Positions 17,378 to 26,776 of a stretch of 64,000 nucleotides of DNA are shown piece after piece. The DNA is taken from positions 31,752 to 95,751 of the forward strand of contig JAJRPF010000005.1 in the NCBI GenBank assembly GCA_024280885.1, written 5' to 3'. Made by a program: the position numbers and the translations under genes. Below the pieces are notes generated by a model. The model was not told the origin of the DNA. It did not search any database and saw nothing but the letters and a program-made list of their open reading frames with translations. Numbering within the stretch: position 1 is the first letter of the stretch; the number at the start of each line of letters is the position of its first letter. The DNA comes from Planctomycetota bacterium. GTDB taxonomy: Bacteria; Planctomycetota; JAJSAM01; JAJVHW01.

Positions 17378-18262
17378 TCAGATCAAGAGGGCCCCTTGTT
17401 CGAGGGCCTTGCCGTGGCGGTCGAGGATCTCAAGGACCTGGTTGACGGCGGGGTCGGCGCGGCGGCGGACGGTGGCCAGGAGGTCGGCGGAGGTTTGGAG
17501 GAGGTCGGGGCGGCCGTAGCGGCGGACGCGGTCTTCGAAGTCGTCGAGGTCGGTGGGGATGTGGAGTGTGACGCGGGGGCCGAGGGCCTGGCGGAGGCGG
17601 AGGTATTCGTCGAGGCCGACGGGGTCGTAATCGCCCATGTGGAGGATCTGCGCGTCGTCGAGGGTCGTGAGCCAATCGATGACGCGTGTGGATAGACGGC
17701 CAGCGGCGTAGAGCGCTGCGTCGAGAGCCGGGAGCAGTTCGTCCACGTGCAGGAAGACCTCGAAGTTCTCGACGATGGCGAAGGTGCCGCTGAAGTGCCA
17801 CGTGTACTCCTCGCTGAGCAGGGCTGACGCGACGCCACTGGCGCGTGTGGTGTCCGCGAGATGCAGTGTGACGCCGGGGCGCATGACGCATGGCTCGGCG
17901 GTGACCGTGGGGCCGTGCGTCAGGACGGCGTCGCCGAAGCCGCGCAGCAGGAGCGGCTCGGCTTCGAGTTGGCGACCGCGTTTCGAGTGGCCGACGTGCG
18001 ACAGCGACGTGGCGCGCGGGGGCAGGTCGTCGTCTGCGTCCACGCTGAGTCCGGAGGGGTAGCGCGCAGCGATCCACGTGCGCAGTGCGGACTCGTCGGC
18101 GATGGTCACACGACGTCCGCGGCCGGCGCGCTCTTCGCGTAGCACGCCGGTACGAAAGAGCGGCCCGAGTGTGACGCGGGCGCGCTCTGAGAGCTTCGAC
18201 GCGGCGAGCGTTCCCTCTCGCAGCAGTTCGAGGAGGCGACCGGCGAGTGCGTCAGGTTGCAT
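17378..18262 (-). CDS. jetD: Wadjet protein JetD (MksG-like), TOPRIM-type plasmid nuclease subunit
   Basis: This is the last gene of the jetABCD operon, overlapping jetC by 11 bp. The 294-residue protein has an N-terminal winged-helix region (about 5-60) and a C-terminal DUF2220/TOPRIM-like domain. Glu165 in FAIVENFEVFLH and the Asp pair in HMGDYDPVGL (D211, D213) fit the metal-binding residues of TOPRIM nucleases. In characterised Wadjet systems JetD cleaves closed circular DNA after the SMC complex has extruded it. It is clearly shorter than the roughly 400 residues usual for JetD, mainly in the N-terminal half. That may mark a subtype difference, not truncation, because both ends are well formed. 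Confidence 0.85.
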   Translation of the reverse strand: MQPDALAGRLLELLREGTLAASKLSERARVTLGPLFRTGVLREERAGRGRRVTIADESALRTWIAARYPSGLSVDADDDLPPRATSLSHVGHSKRGRQLEAEPLLLRGFGDAVLTHGPTVTAEPCVMRPGVTLHLADTTRASGVASALLSEEYTWHFSGTFAIVENFEVFLHVDELLPALDAALYAAGRLSTRVIDWLTTLDDAQILHMGDYDPVGLDEYLRLRQALGPRVTLHIPTDLDDFEDRVRRYGRPDLLQTSADLLATVRRRADPAVNQVLEILDRHGKALEQGALLI

Positions 18263-21119
18263 CGTCGGGGGGCGGCGCGGGTGCGTCGGTCGTGTCGGGA
18301 TGGTGGATCGTGAGGCGGGCGGCGTCGTCGAGGACCAGACCGCCCTTGGCGTTCGGGATGAGGAAGTAGAGGCGCTCGACGCAATCGCGCGCTTCGGGGC
18401 TGGCGACGACGGGCACGAAACCCATGGCCTTGGCGTGTTCGATCAAAGCGCGCAGGTTCTTGTCGTCGAGGGTGGCGACCTCGTCGAGGAAGAAGGGCAT
18501 CGAGACGTCTGTGTCGGCGAGCAGCATCTTCAGGAGTTCGAGGTGGACGAGCACTTTGATGGTCGTGCTAGTGCCCTGGGACTCGATCTGACTCAGCGAC
18601 GCGAACGTCTTCTCGCGGCCGTTGCGATCGACGATCCGGAAGCGAATGCCAAAGAGCTGGTGGACGTCGATCTCGGGGCGATCTTCGAGCCATCTCTGCA
18701 CATCGGCGTAGGCGCGCGTGCGCCCTCCGGCGGCGCCGAAGAGCGGGGCTTCGTCGAGATCGACGACGGCGCGTAGACGTGCGATCAGATCGTCCTGGCG
18801 GACGAGCAAGACCTCCACACGTTCGAGGTTCGAGACCTTGCGGAGAGCGAGTGCGCGATTGAGCTTGCGGACGTGGTCGCCGAGGGAGTCCACACCGCGC
18901 AGGAGTCCGTTGAAGCGCGACTTGACCGTGGTGACGATCTTCGACCACATCTCCTGCACGGCGGCTTCGCGGTCGGGGATGGCGTCGAGCGCGTCGCGCA
19001 GAGTGGCGATGGTCTCGTCCTCGGTGGCCCGGCGGTAGCGGCCGCTCGTCTCGGTCTCGACCTCGCGGGATGCGTGTTCGAAGCGGCCGTGCGCGCGGCG
19101 CTCGCGGTCGCGTCCGCGCTCGTAGCGGTCGAGTTGCTCGTCGAGTGGTGTGTCGAGCTGTCCGTCGAGTGGGCCCGTCGACCGACCGGCGTCGGCGGTG
19201 GAGGGGGCGTCGATCGCCGAGGGCTCGGCGCGACCCGAAACTTCGGCCTCCTCGGCTTCCCCGGCGTTCGCGTGCTCCTCGGGAGCGCCCGCGTGCGCCG
19301 GGCACCATTCCGACGGCGGCGGGACGAGGCGCGACGTGCGCGCCGTGAGGTCGGCGACGCGCGTCTCGGCGGCACGTGCCTCGCGCTCTGCGTTGGCCGC
19401 CGCGACGTGGGCCGCCTCGACGCGCATGCGGGCGGTATCCTGTGCTTTCGAGACGCCCGCGAGTTCTGCGCGGAGGCTCTCACGTAGGGCGGTCTTTGCC
19501 TCGCGTGATTCCTCGTTGCGTTGCCATTCTTCGAAGTGGATGCGACGCGCACGACGCACGCCGAGCTCGGTGTCGAAGCCCGCTGCCTCGCGGCGCAACT
19601 CCTCTATCCGTTCGAGATCCGCGAGACGGCGCGACACCTCGTCGATTTCCTTCTGCGTTCCCGTGAGTCGCGTGCGGACCGTCTCCAGGTCTTCGTAGTC
19701 GGCGAAGGGGGAGGCGTCGCCGAGCGCGTCGGCGGGGATGCGGAGGCCAGCGCCATGGAACGCGCCGTTGGTGAAGTGCGCTGCGATCTCGCGAAGCCGC
19801 TTGTCGAGCGCCTTCGCGTCGTCGATCTCAATGCCGCCCTCGGCGATGAAAGCGCCGAGGAGAGCGGGGTTGAGGAGACGGAACACTTCGGCGAGCGTGG
19901 CCTCGTCGAGTGCGGATTCCGTGCGCAGCCAGGTGACGACGGCCTCGGAGAAGCGCTCGACGAGCGCTGCGTCGCGTGTCGCGTCGGACTTGAGCGAGCG
20001 GAGGCGTTGCGCGAGGTGCGCGCGATCGCCGGTCTGGGACTGACTGATGCGGGCTCCGAGCGCGTCGCGGCGGCGTTGCAACTCGACGACGGCCTGGGCC
20101 TCGAGTTGCGGCTGAAAGTCCTTGAAGCGCTCGCGTTGCGTGTCCAGATCGGTCAGGAAGGCGACCACGCGCCCTTCGTCGCCAGCGAGCGATTGGAGAC
20201 GTGCGCCGAGTTCCTGAAACTCCTCTTTGGCGCTGGTGGCGATGTCGTTCGCGGTCTGCGTGCGTGCCTTCGACGCGAGGATGGTGGCGGCGAGCCCGGC
20301 GCGTTCGGTGCCGAGTGCGACGTCCAGTGCGCGCCAGCGGGCGACGAGTTCGTTGCGGATCACGCAGCGCTCGTCGAAGGCCTCGACCAACCCGTCGAGC
20401 TGGGGCTTCACGCGTTTCAGGCGCTCGACCCGTTCGAGTTGGCGTGTCAGCTTGTCGTAGAGACCTGCCACCTCGCTACGCAGGTCCACGCGGCGGTCGC
20501 GCGGGTCGATGCGTGCGCCGTCGACGAAGAGGTTCTTGAGGTCGTTCTGGTCCAAGCGGGCCAGCCGCAGCAGGTTGCGGAAGAGAACGTGGAAGCTGCC
20601 GTACGCAGATGTGCGCCGCAGTGGAAGGATGTGCAGTGGTGCGCGTCCGCCGGTGGACGTCCCGAGGAGACTCTTACGCAGCCCCTGCGCTTCGAGTGTG
20701 TCCATGTCGAACTCGACGAGGCGGGTGCGGATCTCCTCCCACGTGCGCACGGATCCGTTGTCGATGAAGTGCTCGCGCGCGTAGGCGCCGCGGTAGACGA
20801 GGCGCTGGAACTCGTAGCCGCGCGCGGGCCCGAGCCCGCGGATGGCGACGACCTGCAATCCACTCGGCGTGTCGCATTCGAAGAGGACGAAGCTATTCGA
20901 CTCGGGGAAGTAGTGGCGGCGCGTGTCGGGGGATGGATGCGCAAAGTGCATCCGGTCGATGCGGTCGATGTAGAGGAATTGGAGCGCCGCGATCAGCGAC
21001 GTCTTCCCCGCGTTGTTGGGCGCGACGAGATGGACGGCCTCGTCGAGTTCCAGCTCCGCGTAGTCGTAGCCCGCGGAACGGATGAGAATGAGGCGACGGG
21101 GACCGACTCCGGCGCTCAT
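18252..21119 (-). CDS. jetC: Wadjet protein JetC (MksB-like), SMC ATPase
   Basis: The 955-residue SMC-family ATPase forms the DNA-extruding motor of Wadjet. The Walker A motif is APNNAGKTS (33-41). The ABC signature is SQGTSTT (about 847-853) and Walker B is MPFFLDEVATLDD (about 874-886). Between them are two long charged coiled-coil stretches. The middle contains a low-complexity acidic insert (about 640-710), rich in Ala/Glu and with DGQLD/TPLDEQLD repeats, that looks like a flexible linker. The start overlaps the jetB stop by ATGA. It could be mistaken for MukB or another SMC, but the four-gene context fixes the assignment. Confidence 0.9.
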   Translation of the reverse strand: MSAGVGPRRLILIRSAGYDYAELELDEAVHLVAPNNAGKTSLIAALQFLYIDRIDRMHFAHPSPDTRRHYFPESNSFVLFECDTPSGLQVVAIRGLGPARGYEFQRLVYRGAYAREHFIDNGSVRTWEEIRTRLVEFDMDTLEAQGLRKSLLGTSTGGRAPLHILPLRRTSAYGSFHVLFRNLLRLARLDQNDLKNLFVDGARIDPRDRRVDLRSEVAGLYDKLTRQLERVERLKRVKPQLDGLVEAFDERCVIRNELVARWRALDVALGTERAGLAATILASKARTQTANDIATSAKEEFQELGARLQSLAGDEGRVVAFLTDLDTQRERFKDFQPQLEAQAVVELQRRRDALGARISQSQTGDRAHLAQRLRSLKSDATRDAALVERFSEAVVTWLRTESALDEATLAEVFRLLNPALLGAFIAEGGIEIDDAKALDKRLREIAAHFTNGAFHGAGLRIPADALGDASPFADYEDLETVRTRLTGTQKEIDEVSRRLADLERIEELRREAAGFDTELGVRRARRIHFEEWQRNEESREAKTALRESLRAELAGVSKAQDTARMRVEAAHVAAANAEREARAAETRVADLTARTSRLVPPPSEWCPAHAGAPEEHANAGEAEEAEVSGRAEPSAIDAPSTADAGRSTGPLDGQLDTPLDEQLDRYERGRDRERRAHGRFEHASREVETETSGRYRRATEDETIATLRDALDAIPDREAAVQEMWSKIVTTVKSRFNGLLRGVDSLGDHVRKLNRALALRKVSNLERVEVLLVRQDDLIARLRAVVDLDEAPLFGAAGGRTRAYADVQRWLEDRPEIDVHQLFGIRFRIVDRNGREKTFASLSQIESQGTSTTIKVLVHLELLKMLLADTDVSMPFFLDEVATLDDKNLRALIEHAKAMGFVPVVASPEARDCVERLYFLIPNAKGGLVLDDAARLTIHHPDTTDAPAPPPDDAT

Positions 21120-21727
21120 GACGCGCTCCCGCCGGGCGTGTCGGCGTCCGTGTCGTCACCGGTCTCCGTGTCGGCGTTGCGACCGTGGGACTCGTGCTCT
21201 TCCAGCACGTCGCGGCAGAGGTCGAGGAAGCGCCAGGCCGCGACGCGGAAACGGAAGCGTTCGTCGTCGATGCGTTCTGTGAAACCGAGTCGCTCCATGC
21301 GCTTCAGGACATCGGTGAGTGCATCGGGAGTCGGGATTCCGACCTCGGCCATGCAGGCGCGCCAGCTCTCGCGCGTGAAGTGCGGCAACTCGGCGATGCG
21401 GTGTCCCGCGGTGTCGAAGACTGTGTCCTCCAGGTCGCGTCCGTCGTCGGACCAGGCCTCGACGAGCACGAAGAAGAAGACCGCCTGCGCGGAGGCTTCT
21501 TTGCCGAGATCGGCGTCCGAGCGGAAGTAGCAGAAGCCGCGCGCGTGATCGACCAGATCGAAGCCGAGCGCGGCGAAGAGCCGGGTGTAGTCGCTCATCC
21601 GATCGCGGAGAGCGAGATAGAGCGCGCCGTCTTCCGCGCAGACATGACGTCCGCTGCGCAGGCGCTCGAAGAGATCCTGGAGATGGGTCAGGTCGGCGAG
21701 GCTGTCGCCTATGCGGTCGTCGCTCAT
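21116..21727 (-). CDS. jetB: Wadjet protein JetB (MksE-like), kite winged-helix subunit
   Basis: The 203-residue protein matches the MksE/JetB position and size. It shows a central region typical of the DUF4194-like kite proteins: ALYLALRDRMSDYTRLFAAL, then GFCYFRSDADLG and a C-terminal winged helix (VLKRMERLGFTERIDDERFRF). Kite dimers bridge the kleisin JetA and the SMC heads. It overlaps both neighbours by 4 bp (ATGA), indicating translational coupling. The acidic tail after residue 180 is probably disordered. Confidence 0.8.
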   Translation of the reverse strand: MSDDRIGDSLADLTHLQDLFERLRSGRHVCAEDGALYLALRDRMSDYTRLFAALGFDLVDHARGFCYFRSDADLGKEASAQAVFFFVLVEAWSDDGRDLEDTVFDTAGHRIAELPHFTRESWRACMAEVGIPTPDALTDVLKRMERLGFTERIDDERFRFRVAAWRFLDLCRDVLEEHESHGRNADTETGDDTDADTPGGSAS

Positions 21728-22977
21728 ACGGGGGCGCGCTCCAGATCGGTTTCCTCGATGCTCATGCGCTTCAATCGGACGGGGCGCGCGCGCAGTTCGA
21801 CGTCGCGCCCTGCGTAGCGTTGCTCGGGACGTTTCGCACTCGTGTCCACGCGTCCGAACTCGCCCGAGACGATGCGTCCGTAGGCGCGCAACTGGGTCTT
21901 GAGCGGGGCGTCCTTCCAGTGTTCGAGCACGAGCGCCAGGACGTCGTCAATCGGGGCGCGTTCGAAGAGTGCCGCTGCGAGTTCGGCGCGCGGGATGAGC
22001 GGTTGCGGCGGCGTCGTTTGGGATGGCGCGATCTCGTAACGGCCGGCCGGTTCGTATCCGACGAGCGCGGCCAGGCGCGCGCGGAGGCGCTCGTCGGAGA
22101 CCAGCGAGCGCGGGCGCCAGCCGGCGATGCAGAGGCGGGCTTCGAGACGCAGGGCCGCGGCGCCTTCGGTGCGGATCGCGGAGAGTGCCAGTGCCGCACC
22201 GCGCACCCAGAACGTCTCGCGCCGCAGGCGCTCGTAGAGCGGAGCCACTTCGTGCAACGCGGTCAGGAGGTCGGCGACGATGTCGCCGCGGATGCGCGTG
22301 AGGCGCGCTTCCGCGCGGCGCACGCTCTTCGTCAGCGGTCCGTGTGCGGCGAACTCGGTGGCCGTGGTCGCGAGGACGTGCTGTAGGGCGTCGAGCCGTT
22401 GTTGGACGGGGCCGTGGATCGCGACCAGGTCCTCGAGGGGCCGCAGATAGCCCTCCATCAGTCGTCGCACGATCTCGAAGCGTTCGACGGCGGTCATCGT
22501 CTCGGCGCCGGTGCGGACGGTGCGGACCTCGGAGACGACGGCCTCGCGGTTGGCGAGCGAGAGGCTCGCGAGCGACTCGAGGCTGTGGTCCAGATCGCGG
22601 ACGGCGAACGAAGCTGTGCTGACTTCGCCCACCTCGATCGCGCTCTCGATCTCGGCGCGTAGGCGGTCGAGAGCCGCGAGGTGTCCGCGCACGACCTCGG
22701 TACTCGCGATGCGCTGACGCTTCAGCAGCCATCCGAGGAGTTCCGCGATGGGCCGCGATAACTCGAATACGTTGTCGGCGTCGGGGGCGGGCCGCAGCAT
22801 GTCGAGCTCTTCGAGGCGGCGCCGGATGTGCTCGGGGCTGGGATCGTCCTCGCCGCGATGGCGCTCGATCAGGGCGTGCAGCAAACCCTCGTCAACCGCT
22901 TGCCGGTCGAAGAGATCGACGAGCAGCGCGTCGTTCTGCGACGCGAATTGGAAGAACGCGTGAGGGGAAACGGCCAT
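21724..22977 (-). CDS. jetA: Wadjet protein JetA (MksF-like), kleisin subunit
   Basis: First gene of the operon, 417 residues from the ATG at 22977. I prefer this over the TTG at 22986 because the GGGAGG ribosome-binding site lies 10 bases before the ATG but only 1 base before the TTG. The protein has an N-terminal winged-helix region (FFQFASQNDALLVDLFDRQA), a helical middle with charged coiled-coil segments, and a C-terminal domain, as in MksF/JetA kleisins that bind the SMC head and neck. Individual similarity is hard to see by eye. The call rests mainly on gene order, size and overlap with jetB. Confidence 0.78.
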   Translation of the reverse strand: MAVSPHAFFQFASQNDALLVDLFDRQAVDEGLLHALIERHRGEDDPSPEHIRRRLEELDMLRPAPDADNVFELSRPIAELLGWLLKRQRIASTEVVRGHLAALDRLRAEIESAIEVGEVSTASFAVRDLDHSLESLASLSLANREAVVSEVRTVRTGAETMTAVERFEIVRRLMEGYLRPLEDLVAIHGPVQQRLDALQHVLATTATEFAAHGPLTKSVRRAEARLTRIRGDIVADLLTALHEVAPLYERLRRETFWVRGAALALSAIRTEGAAALRLEARLCIAGWRPRSLVSDERLRARLAALVGYEPAGRYEIAPSQTTPPQPLIPRAELAAALFERAPIDDVLALVLEHWKDAPLKTQLRAYGRIVSGEFGRVDTSAKRPEQRYAGRDVELRARPVRLKRMSIEETDLERAPV

Positions 22978-23069
22978 CCCGGGCAATCCTCCCTGTTCGT
23001 CCTTGATGCCATCTCTCGGGTCGTCGGTGCACCCGGTCGTTCACCTACGCGGTGGGGGCGGATGCCGGG

Positions 23070-23095
23070 CTCGCGACCGCGCGCGCGGTCACGAG
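23070..23095. promoter_or_regulatory. 26-bp palindrome in the jetA divergent region
   Basis: GACCGCGCGCGCGGTC (23075-23090) is a perfect 16-bp palindrome. Five more bases on each side extend it to 26 bp with one mismatched pair. It lies between the divergent starts of jetA and the large membrane gene, about 95 bp from the jetA start. It could be an operator for the Wadjet operon or the neighbouring gene. CG alternation makes some symmetry expected by chance. Confidence 0.4.
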
Positions 23096-23256
23096 ACGGA
23101 GAACCGAGGCTATCCGGCAGGGGTGACACTCGGCGACGTCCGATTGTGGCTGGACGTGCGCAGGCGGGCACCGCATCCGTTACAAGGGACGTTCATGGTG
23201 TGTTGCTCTTACCGCTGCCGTTCGATCGTGCGCCGTTCGTTGCCGGGCGGTGCGCC

Positions 23257-26200
23257 GTGACGTCTGCCTTGCGTCGCGAACTGACCCGGGCGGCCTGCGT
23301 GGCCGCGGTCGGTCTGGGACTGGGCGTGGCCTTGGCGGCCGGGTGTCAGCGGCACGCAGTGGTCGGGGTGGCGACCTGGCTCAGCGGTGGGCGCGCGTGG
23401 ATGCGGCCGGTCGTGGCGGTGCCCGCGCTCCCGGAGGACGAGCGGCTCGCCGCCGATCGGATGTTGCTGCCGGAGCTCCGCGCACTTGTCCGTGAGGGGC
23501 GTGCGGTCGATGCGCTCGCGCGGGCAGAGACGTACGTTGCGTCCGGCGAGTCCTCGCTCCTGATGCGTGTCGAGGCGAAGGCCCTGTCGAGGGTGGTGGA
23601 GGGGCGGGAGCGTGGCGCGCCGCGCGCGTCGTCAGAGGCCGGTGATCGGGCTGCGGTCTCCGTGCAGCGGGACCCTGCGTTCGTGGATACGCTCTTTGCC
23701 TTCACGCCGGACGGACTGGGAGTGCGCGGTGATCCTGGTCGCGAACATGCCGCTGCGTTCCTCTGGGAAGTGCTCATCGAAGGCGGCGTCGAGAAGGGGC
23801 TCCGGGACGAAGTCGTCGCTGCTCTCGCAGATCGGATCGGTGACGATGCCGGCGCGCTTGTCGGTGTACTGTCTGTGCTCGGCTCGCTCCGTACGTTGGT
23901 CACGGATGAGCCTGAGACGTGGCCTCTGACGCAGGCTCTCGCGAACTTGGACGGCCTCGTCTGCCAAGCGGTACTCGATCGAGCGGATGCGACGCCGCTC
24001 CGTGGTGGACTCGCGGAGGCTGCGCGTGACGGTGCGCGTTCGGTGCGCGAGCGGGCCTTCGCCGCGATGGCGTTGGCGCAACTTGCCGATCTGCCGGTGG
24101 CGCTCGGGCGCGCGCTGCCGCTCGACGATGCCGAGGCGGCGGCGTATCCGATCGCGGCGACCCTGGCAGCGTGGGAGAGCGTGCGGGGACTTCCGGTACA
24201 CGCTGCGTTCGTGATGCGGATCCGGATTGCGCTTCGCGAACTCCGTCGCCCGGAGAGCGATGGCGCGTCCGTCGAGGTCGGCACGACGACCGACACCTTG
24301 CGGACTTGGTTGCGAGCTCACCTCGGCGGTGTAAGGGGCGGCCCACGGGGTCGTCTCGTCGAGGTCGCCGATCGCATCGTGGCGGGAGAGCTCGATCCGC
24401 TGGAGCATCTCACGGCGTCACTTTCCGATGCGTACGCGGACTCTCCCGCGGATGTGCTCCGTGCGATGGAGAAAGACACGGCGCTGCGCCTTCCTCTCCA
24501 CCATCTCCTCACGTTGCAAGGCGCGGCCGGTACGTCGCGGGCACCGCAGAGAACTGCGTGGACGCAGTGGTCGGGCATCGTCATGGCGTGGCGTCGCGTA
24601 CTCGGATTCGCGGATGCGCCCTGGATCTTGCGGGTTGCGCGACTCGATCGCCGGCTCGACGGTCTGACGCTCGTGGACGAGACACGACACGAGGTCTTCG
24701 CCGGGCAGCAGGTCGTGCTCTCGTGGACCGGGAGATTCCGGGATGACACGCGTCCGTCATTGACCTGGGATCCGCCGGGGACGCTGGTCGAGTCGGCTCC
24801 CTGTGGCGATGTGAGGTCGCTGCTGCGCATGACGCTGACGTGGAGCGATGACGGGGCGCGCGTCACTCTGAACGCCGTGGAGTCGGTGACGCGCTACCCG
24901 GGCGGCGGGAGTGCGCAGAGTATGTCGGGCGGGAACTGGCAGGCGCGGTTGCCGATGGTTCTGACGCCGTTCGCCGGTTCGCCCACGACGGAGAGCCGGC
25001 GCGCGTTCCTGATCACGGCGGAGCCGACGGTCGGCGTCGGTGTGGATGGTGTGGACTCGGAGGAGGGCGTGAGTGACTTGGAGGACTTCACGCTGGACGA
25101 CTGGCGGCGTCGCGCGCTCGCCTCGTTTGCGAGAGCGGAGGGGAGTGTGAGACGGCTGGGCGCGCGGTTCGCGCGGAGGGACTCGTTGCAGGCGATCGGC
25201 AGCGCGTTCGCGTTGCTTCGACCGGAGTTCGACTACGCTCGACTGGATGCGCTCTGGCCCGTGACCCGATCGTCGAACTCCACGTTCTCACGCGCGATGG
25301 CCTTCGCCGGGCAGCGCGTGCTGGTGGTGGATACACCGGGCGGACAGCCGACTCCGAGTGAAGCCGCGCGGGCGCTCTATCGACGCGATGTCGCCGAGTT
25401 GGCTCTCGACGCGCCGGTGAAGGAGGTTCGCGACGCGATGGCGTGGCTGCTCAGCAGCGAGAAGCGGCCGCGCGGTGCTCTGGCCGACGAGTTGATCGAG
25501 TTTGCTGCCGCGGAGCCGGGGCGTCTGCCCGATGCGGTGGTGGTGGCGGCGAAGGCAGCTCTCGCGAAGGACGCGGCACGCAGCGGAGACTACATATTCA
25601 GGAACACTGCGTACGTTCTGTGGGGACTTGGGGCGATGTTCCTGTTCGCGACGATTGTGCGCTTGAGGCGACCGCATGGCGCGCGGGGTACGGCGGCGAT
25701 GCTCTTGGTCGTGGCCATCTTGATTGCGGAGATGCGCATCGTGATCGGTGGCGTGGACTACCTGCCCGCGTCGGCCGGTTGGGCGCTTGCGGCGCTGGCT
25801 GTCTGGTGTGTCGGGCGCGGGCGGGCGGAGAACCAGGTGCGCGTCGCGGCCGGTGCGTTCGCGGTCGCGGCGGTGGGGAGCGTGCTCGGGACGTTCGTCG
25901 GCGTGATGGCGGAGATTGTGTCGTCGGTGGCGGCGTTGGTCGGGTGTCTGGCGATCGCGGCGTTGACTCCCGCGCTGCTGCGTGGGCTGGCGCCGCGAGG
26001 GACGCGCGACACGGCTCCGCGGCGTCCGGTGCGCGGATCGGGTTGGCGGCTTGCGGTGCGCGCGACGGTCGGTGCGTTACTGGCAGGGGGAGTCGTGATC
26101 GTGGCCATGTCCCAGAGTGGCGGACGTTCGGCTGCGGTCATGTTGTTTGCCGCGCCGGTCTTGGCGCTCTGTGGTGGGGTCGTCCTGTGGCGCATCCATC

Positions 26201-26457
26201 TGGCGCGCGGCGACAGGGCGACCGCGCTGCCGCTGCTCTTCGTCGTCGGACTCGCCGTCCCGACGTTGGTTCTTCTGTGCGGGCAGGTGGGCGTGCGTCT
26301 CTGGCCGGATGCGGGATCGCGGATGTTGCCGGATCCGTTGGACTCGATCGCGTACACGTCGATGGCTGCGGCGCTGGCGTTCGTTCTGCTGCGCAACCTC
26401 GACGCGGCGCGAGTCCGAGGGCGCGCGGACGCGGCGCATGCGGCGGCATCTGATTGA
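23257..26457 (+). CDS. Large lipoprotein-like polytopic membrane protein, unknown function
   Basis: No family was recognised. From the GTG at 23257 the protein has 1066 residues. The N-terminus looks like a lipoprotein signal (VGLGLGVALAAGCQ; lipobox AAGC at about residue 28). A long soluble extracytoplasmic part (about 30-770) follows, rich in Ala/Arg helices, with a beta-rich stretch around GQQVVLSWTGRFRDDTRPSL. The C-terminal 280 residues contain about eight hydrophobic segments (YVLWGLGAMFLFATIVRL, AAMLLVVAILIAEMRIVIG, AAALAFVLLRNLDAA). It is divergent from jetA and not expected to be a Wadjet component. The upstream open frame that overlaps jetA is not part of the gene. Confidence 0.7.
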   Translation: MTSALRRELTRAACVAAVGLGLGVALAAGCQRHAVVGVATWLSGGRAWMRPVVAVPALPEDERLAADRMLLPELRALVREGRAVDALARAETYVASGESSLLMRVEAKALSRVVEGRERGAPRASSEAGDRAAVSVQRDPAFVDTLFAFTPDGLGVRGDPGREHAAAFLWEVLIEGGVEKGLRDEVVAALADRIGDDAGALVGVLSVLGSLRTLVTDEPETWPLTQALANLDGLVCQAVLDRADATPLRGGLAEAARDGARSVRERAFAAMALAQLADLPVALGRALPLDDAEAAAYPIAATLAAWESVRGLPVHAAFVMRIRIALRELRRPESDGASVEVGTTTDTLRTWLRAHLGGVRGGPRGRLVEVADRIVAGELDPLEHLTASLSDAYADSPADVLRAMEKDTALRLPLHHLLTLQGAAGTSRAPQRTAWTQWSGIVMAWRRVLGFADAPWILRVARLDRRLDGLTLVDETRHEVFAGQQVVLSWTGRFRDDTRPSLTWDPPGTLVESAPCGDVRSLLRMTLTWSDDGARVTLNAVESVTRYPGGGSAQSMSGGNWQARLPMVLTPFAGSPTTESRRAFLITAEPTVGVGVDGVDSEEGVSDLEDFTLDDWRRRALASFARAEGSVRRLGARFARRDSLQAIGSAFALLRPEFDYARLDALWPVTRSSNSTFSRAMAFAGQRVLVVDTPGGQPTPSEAARALYRRDVAELALDAPVKEVRDAMAWLLSSEKRPRGALADELIEFAAAEPGRLPDAVVVAAKAALAKDAARSGDYIFRNTAYVLWGLGAMFLFATIVRLRRPHGARGTAAMLLVVAILIAEMRIVIGGVDYLPASAGWALAALAVWCVGRGRAENQVRVAAGAFAVAAVGSVLGTFVGVMAEIVSSVAALVGCLAIAALTPALLRGLAPRGTRDTAPRRPVRGSGWRLAVRATVGALLAGGVVIVAMSQSGGRSAAVMLFAAPVLALCGGVVLWRIHLARGDRATALPLLFVVGLAVPTLVLLCGQVGVRLWPDAGSRMLPDPLDSIAYTSMAAALAFVLLRNLDAARVRGRADAAHAAASD

Positions 26458-26511
26458 TGCTGCCGAGTGGCGTTCTGGGGAGTGGATCTGCCTGGAGAGA
26501 GCGTCGTCTCT

Positions 26512-26706
26512 CGGATCGTACCCTCCGTGGGCGTCGGCGGGCTACGTTGCCTCGACAAGAGACGTCGTTGCTCCGCCGCCGACTGGGGACGGCGGGGCGT
26601 CTTCTCGAGTTCGCCGGAGATGCCCCGTGGTCCCCGTCGAGCGGCGGACCGAGGGCGTCGCAGTCGCTGAGCCAGTTGGACCGCCCCTCGCCGGGTACCA
26701 TCCACG
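26512..26706 (+). repeat. Dispersed repeat R1, copy a
   Basis: This 195-bp element fills most of the 319-bp gap 26458-26776. The left end CGGATCGTACCC pairs with the right end GGGTACCATCCACG. Inside are a CCGCCG...CGGCGG hairpin and a long block identical or near-identical to copy b (GTCCCCGTCGAGCGGCGGAC and GAGGGCGTCG). There are no open frames that look like protein. It follows the stop of the membrane gene by 54 bp and precedes the PHP gene. Confidence 0.8.
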
Positions 26707-26776
26707 TCAAACTCGCGGCCTCGTCATGGCTCTGATCCAATGCCGCAGTGTTGCCGCTCAGAAGTGAACCTGATGG

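Noticed and set aside
18252..21119. Housekeeping MukB or RecN-like SMC
   Set aside because: The overlapping jetA, jetB and TOPRIM-type jetD genes define a Wadjet operon.
22828..23256. N-terminal extension of the large membrane protein
   Set aside because: It overlaps the jetA start region and has no signal sequence. The GTG at 23257 gives a clean lipoprotein-type leader.
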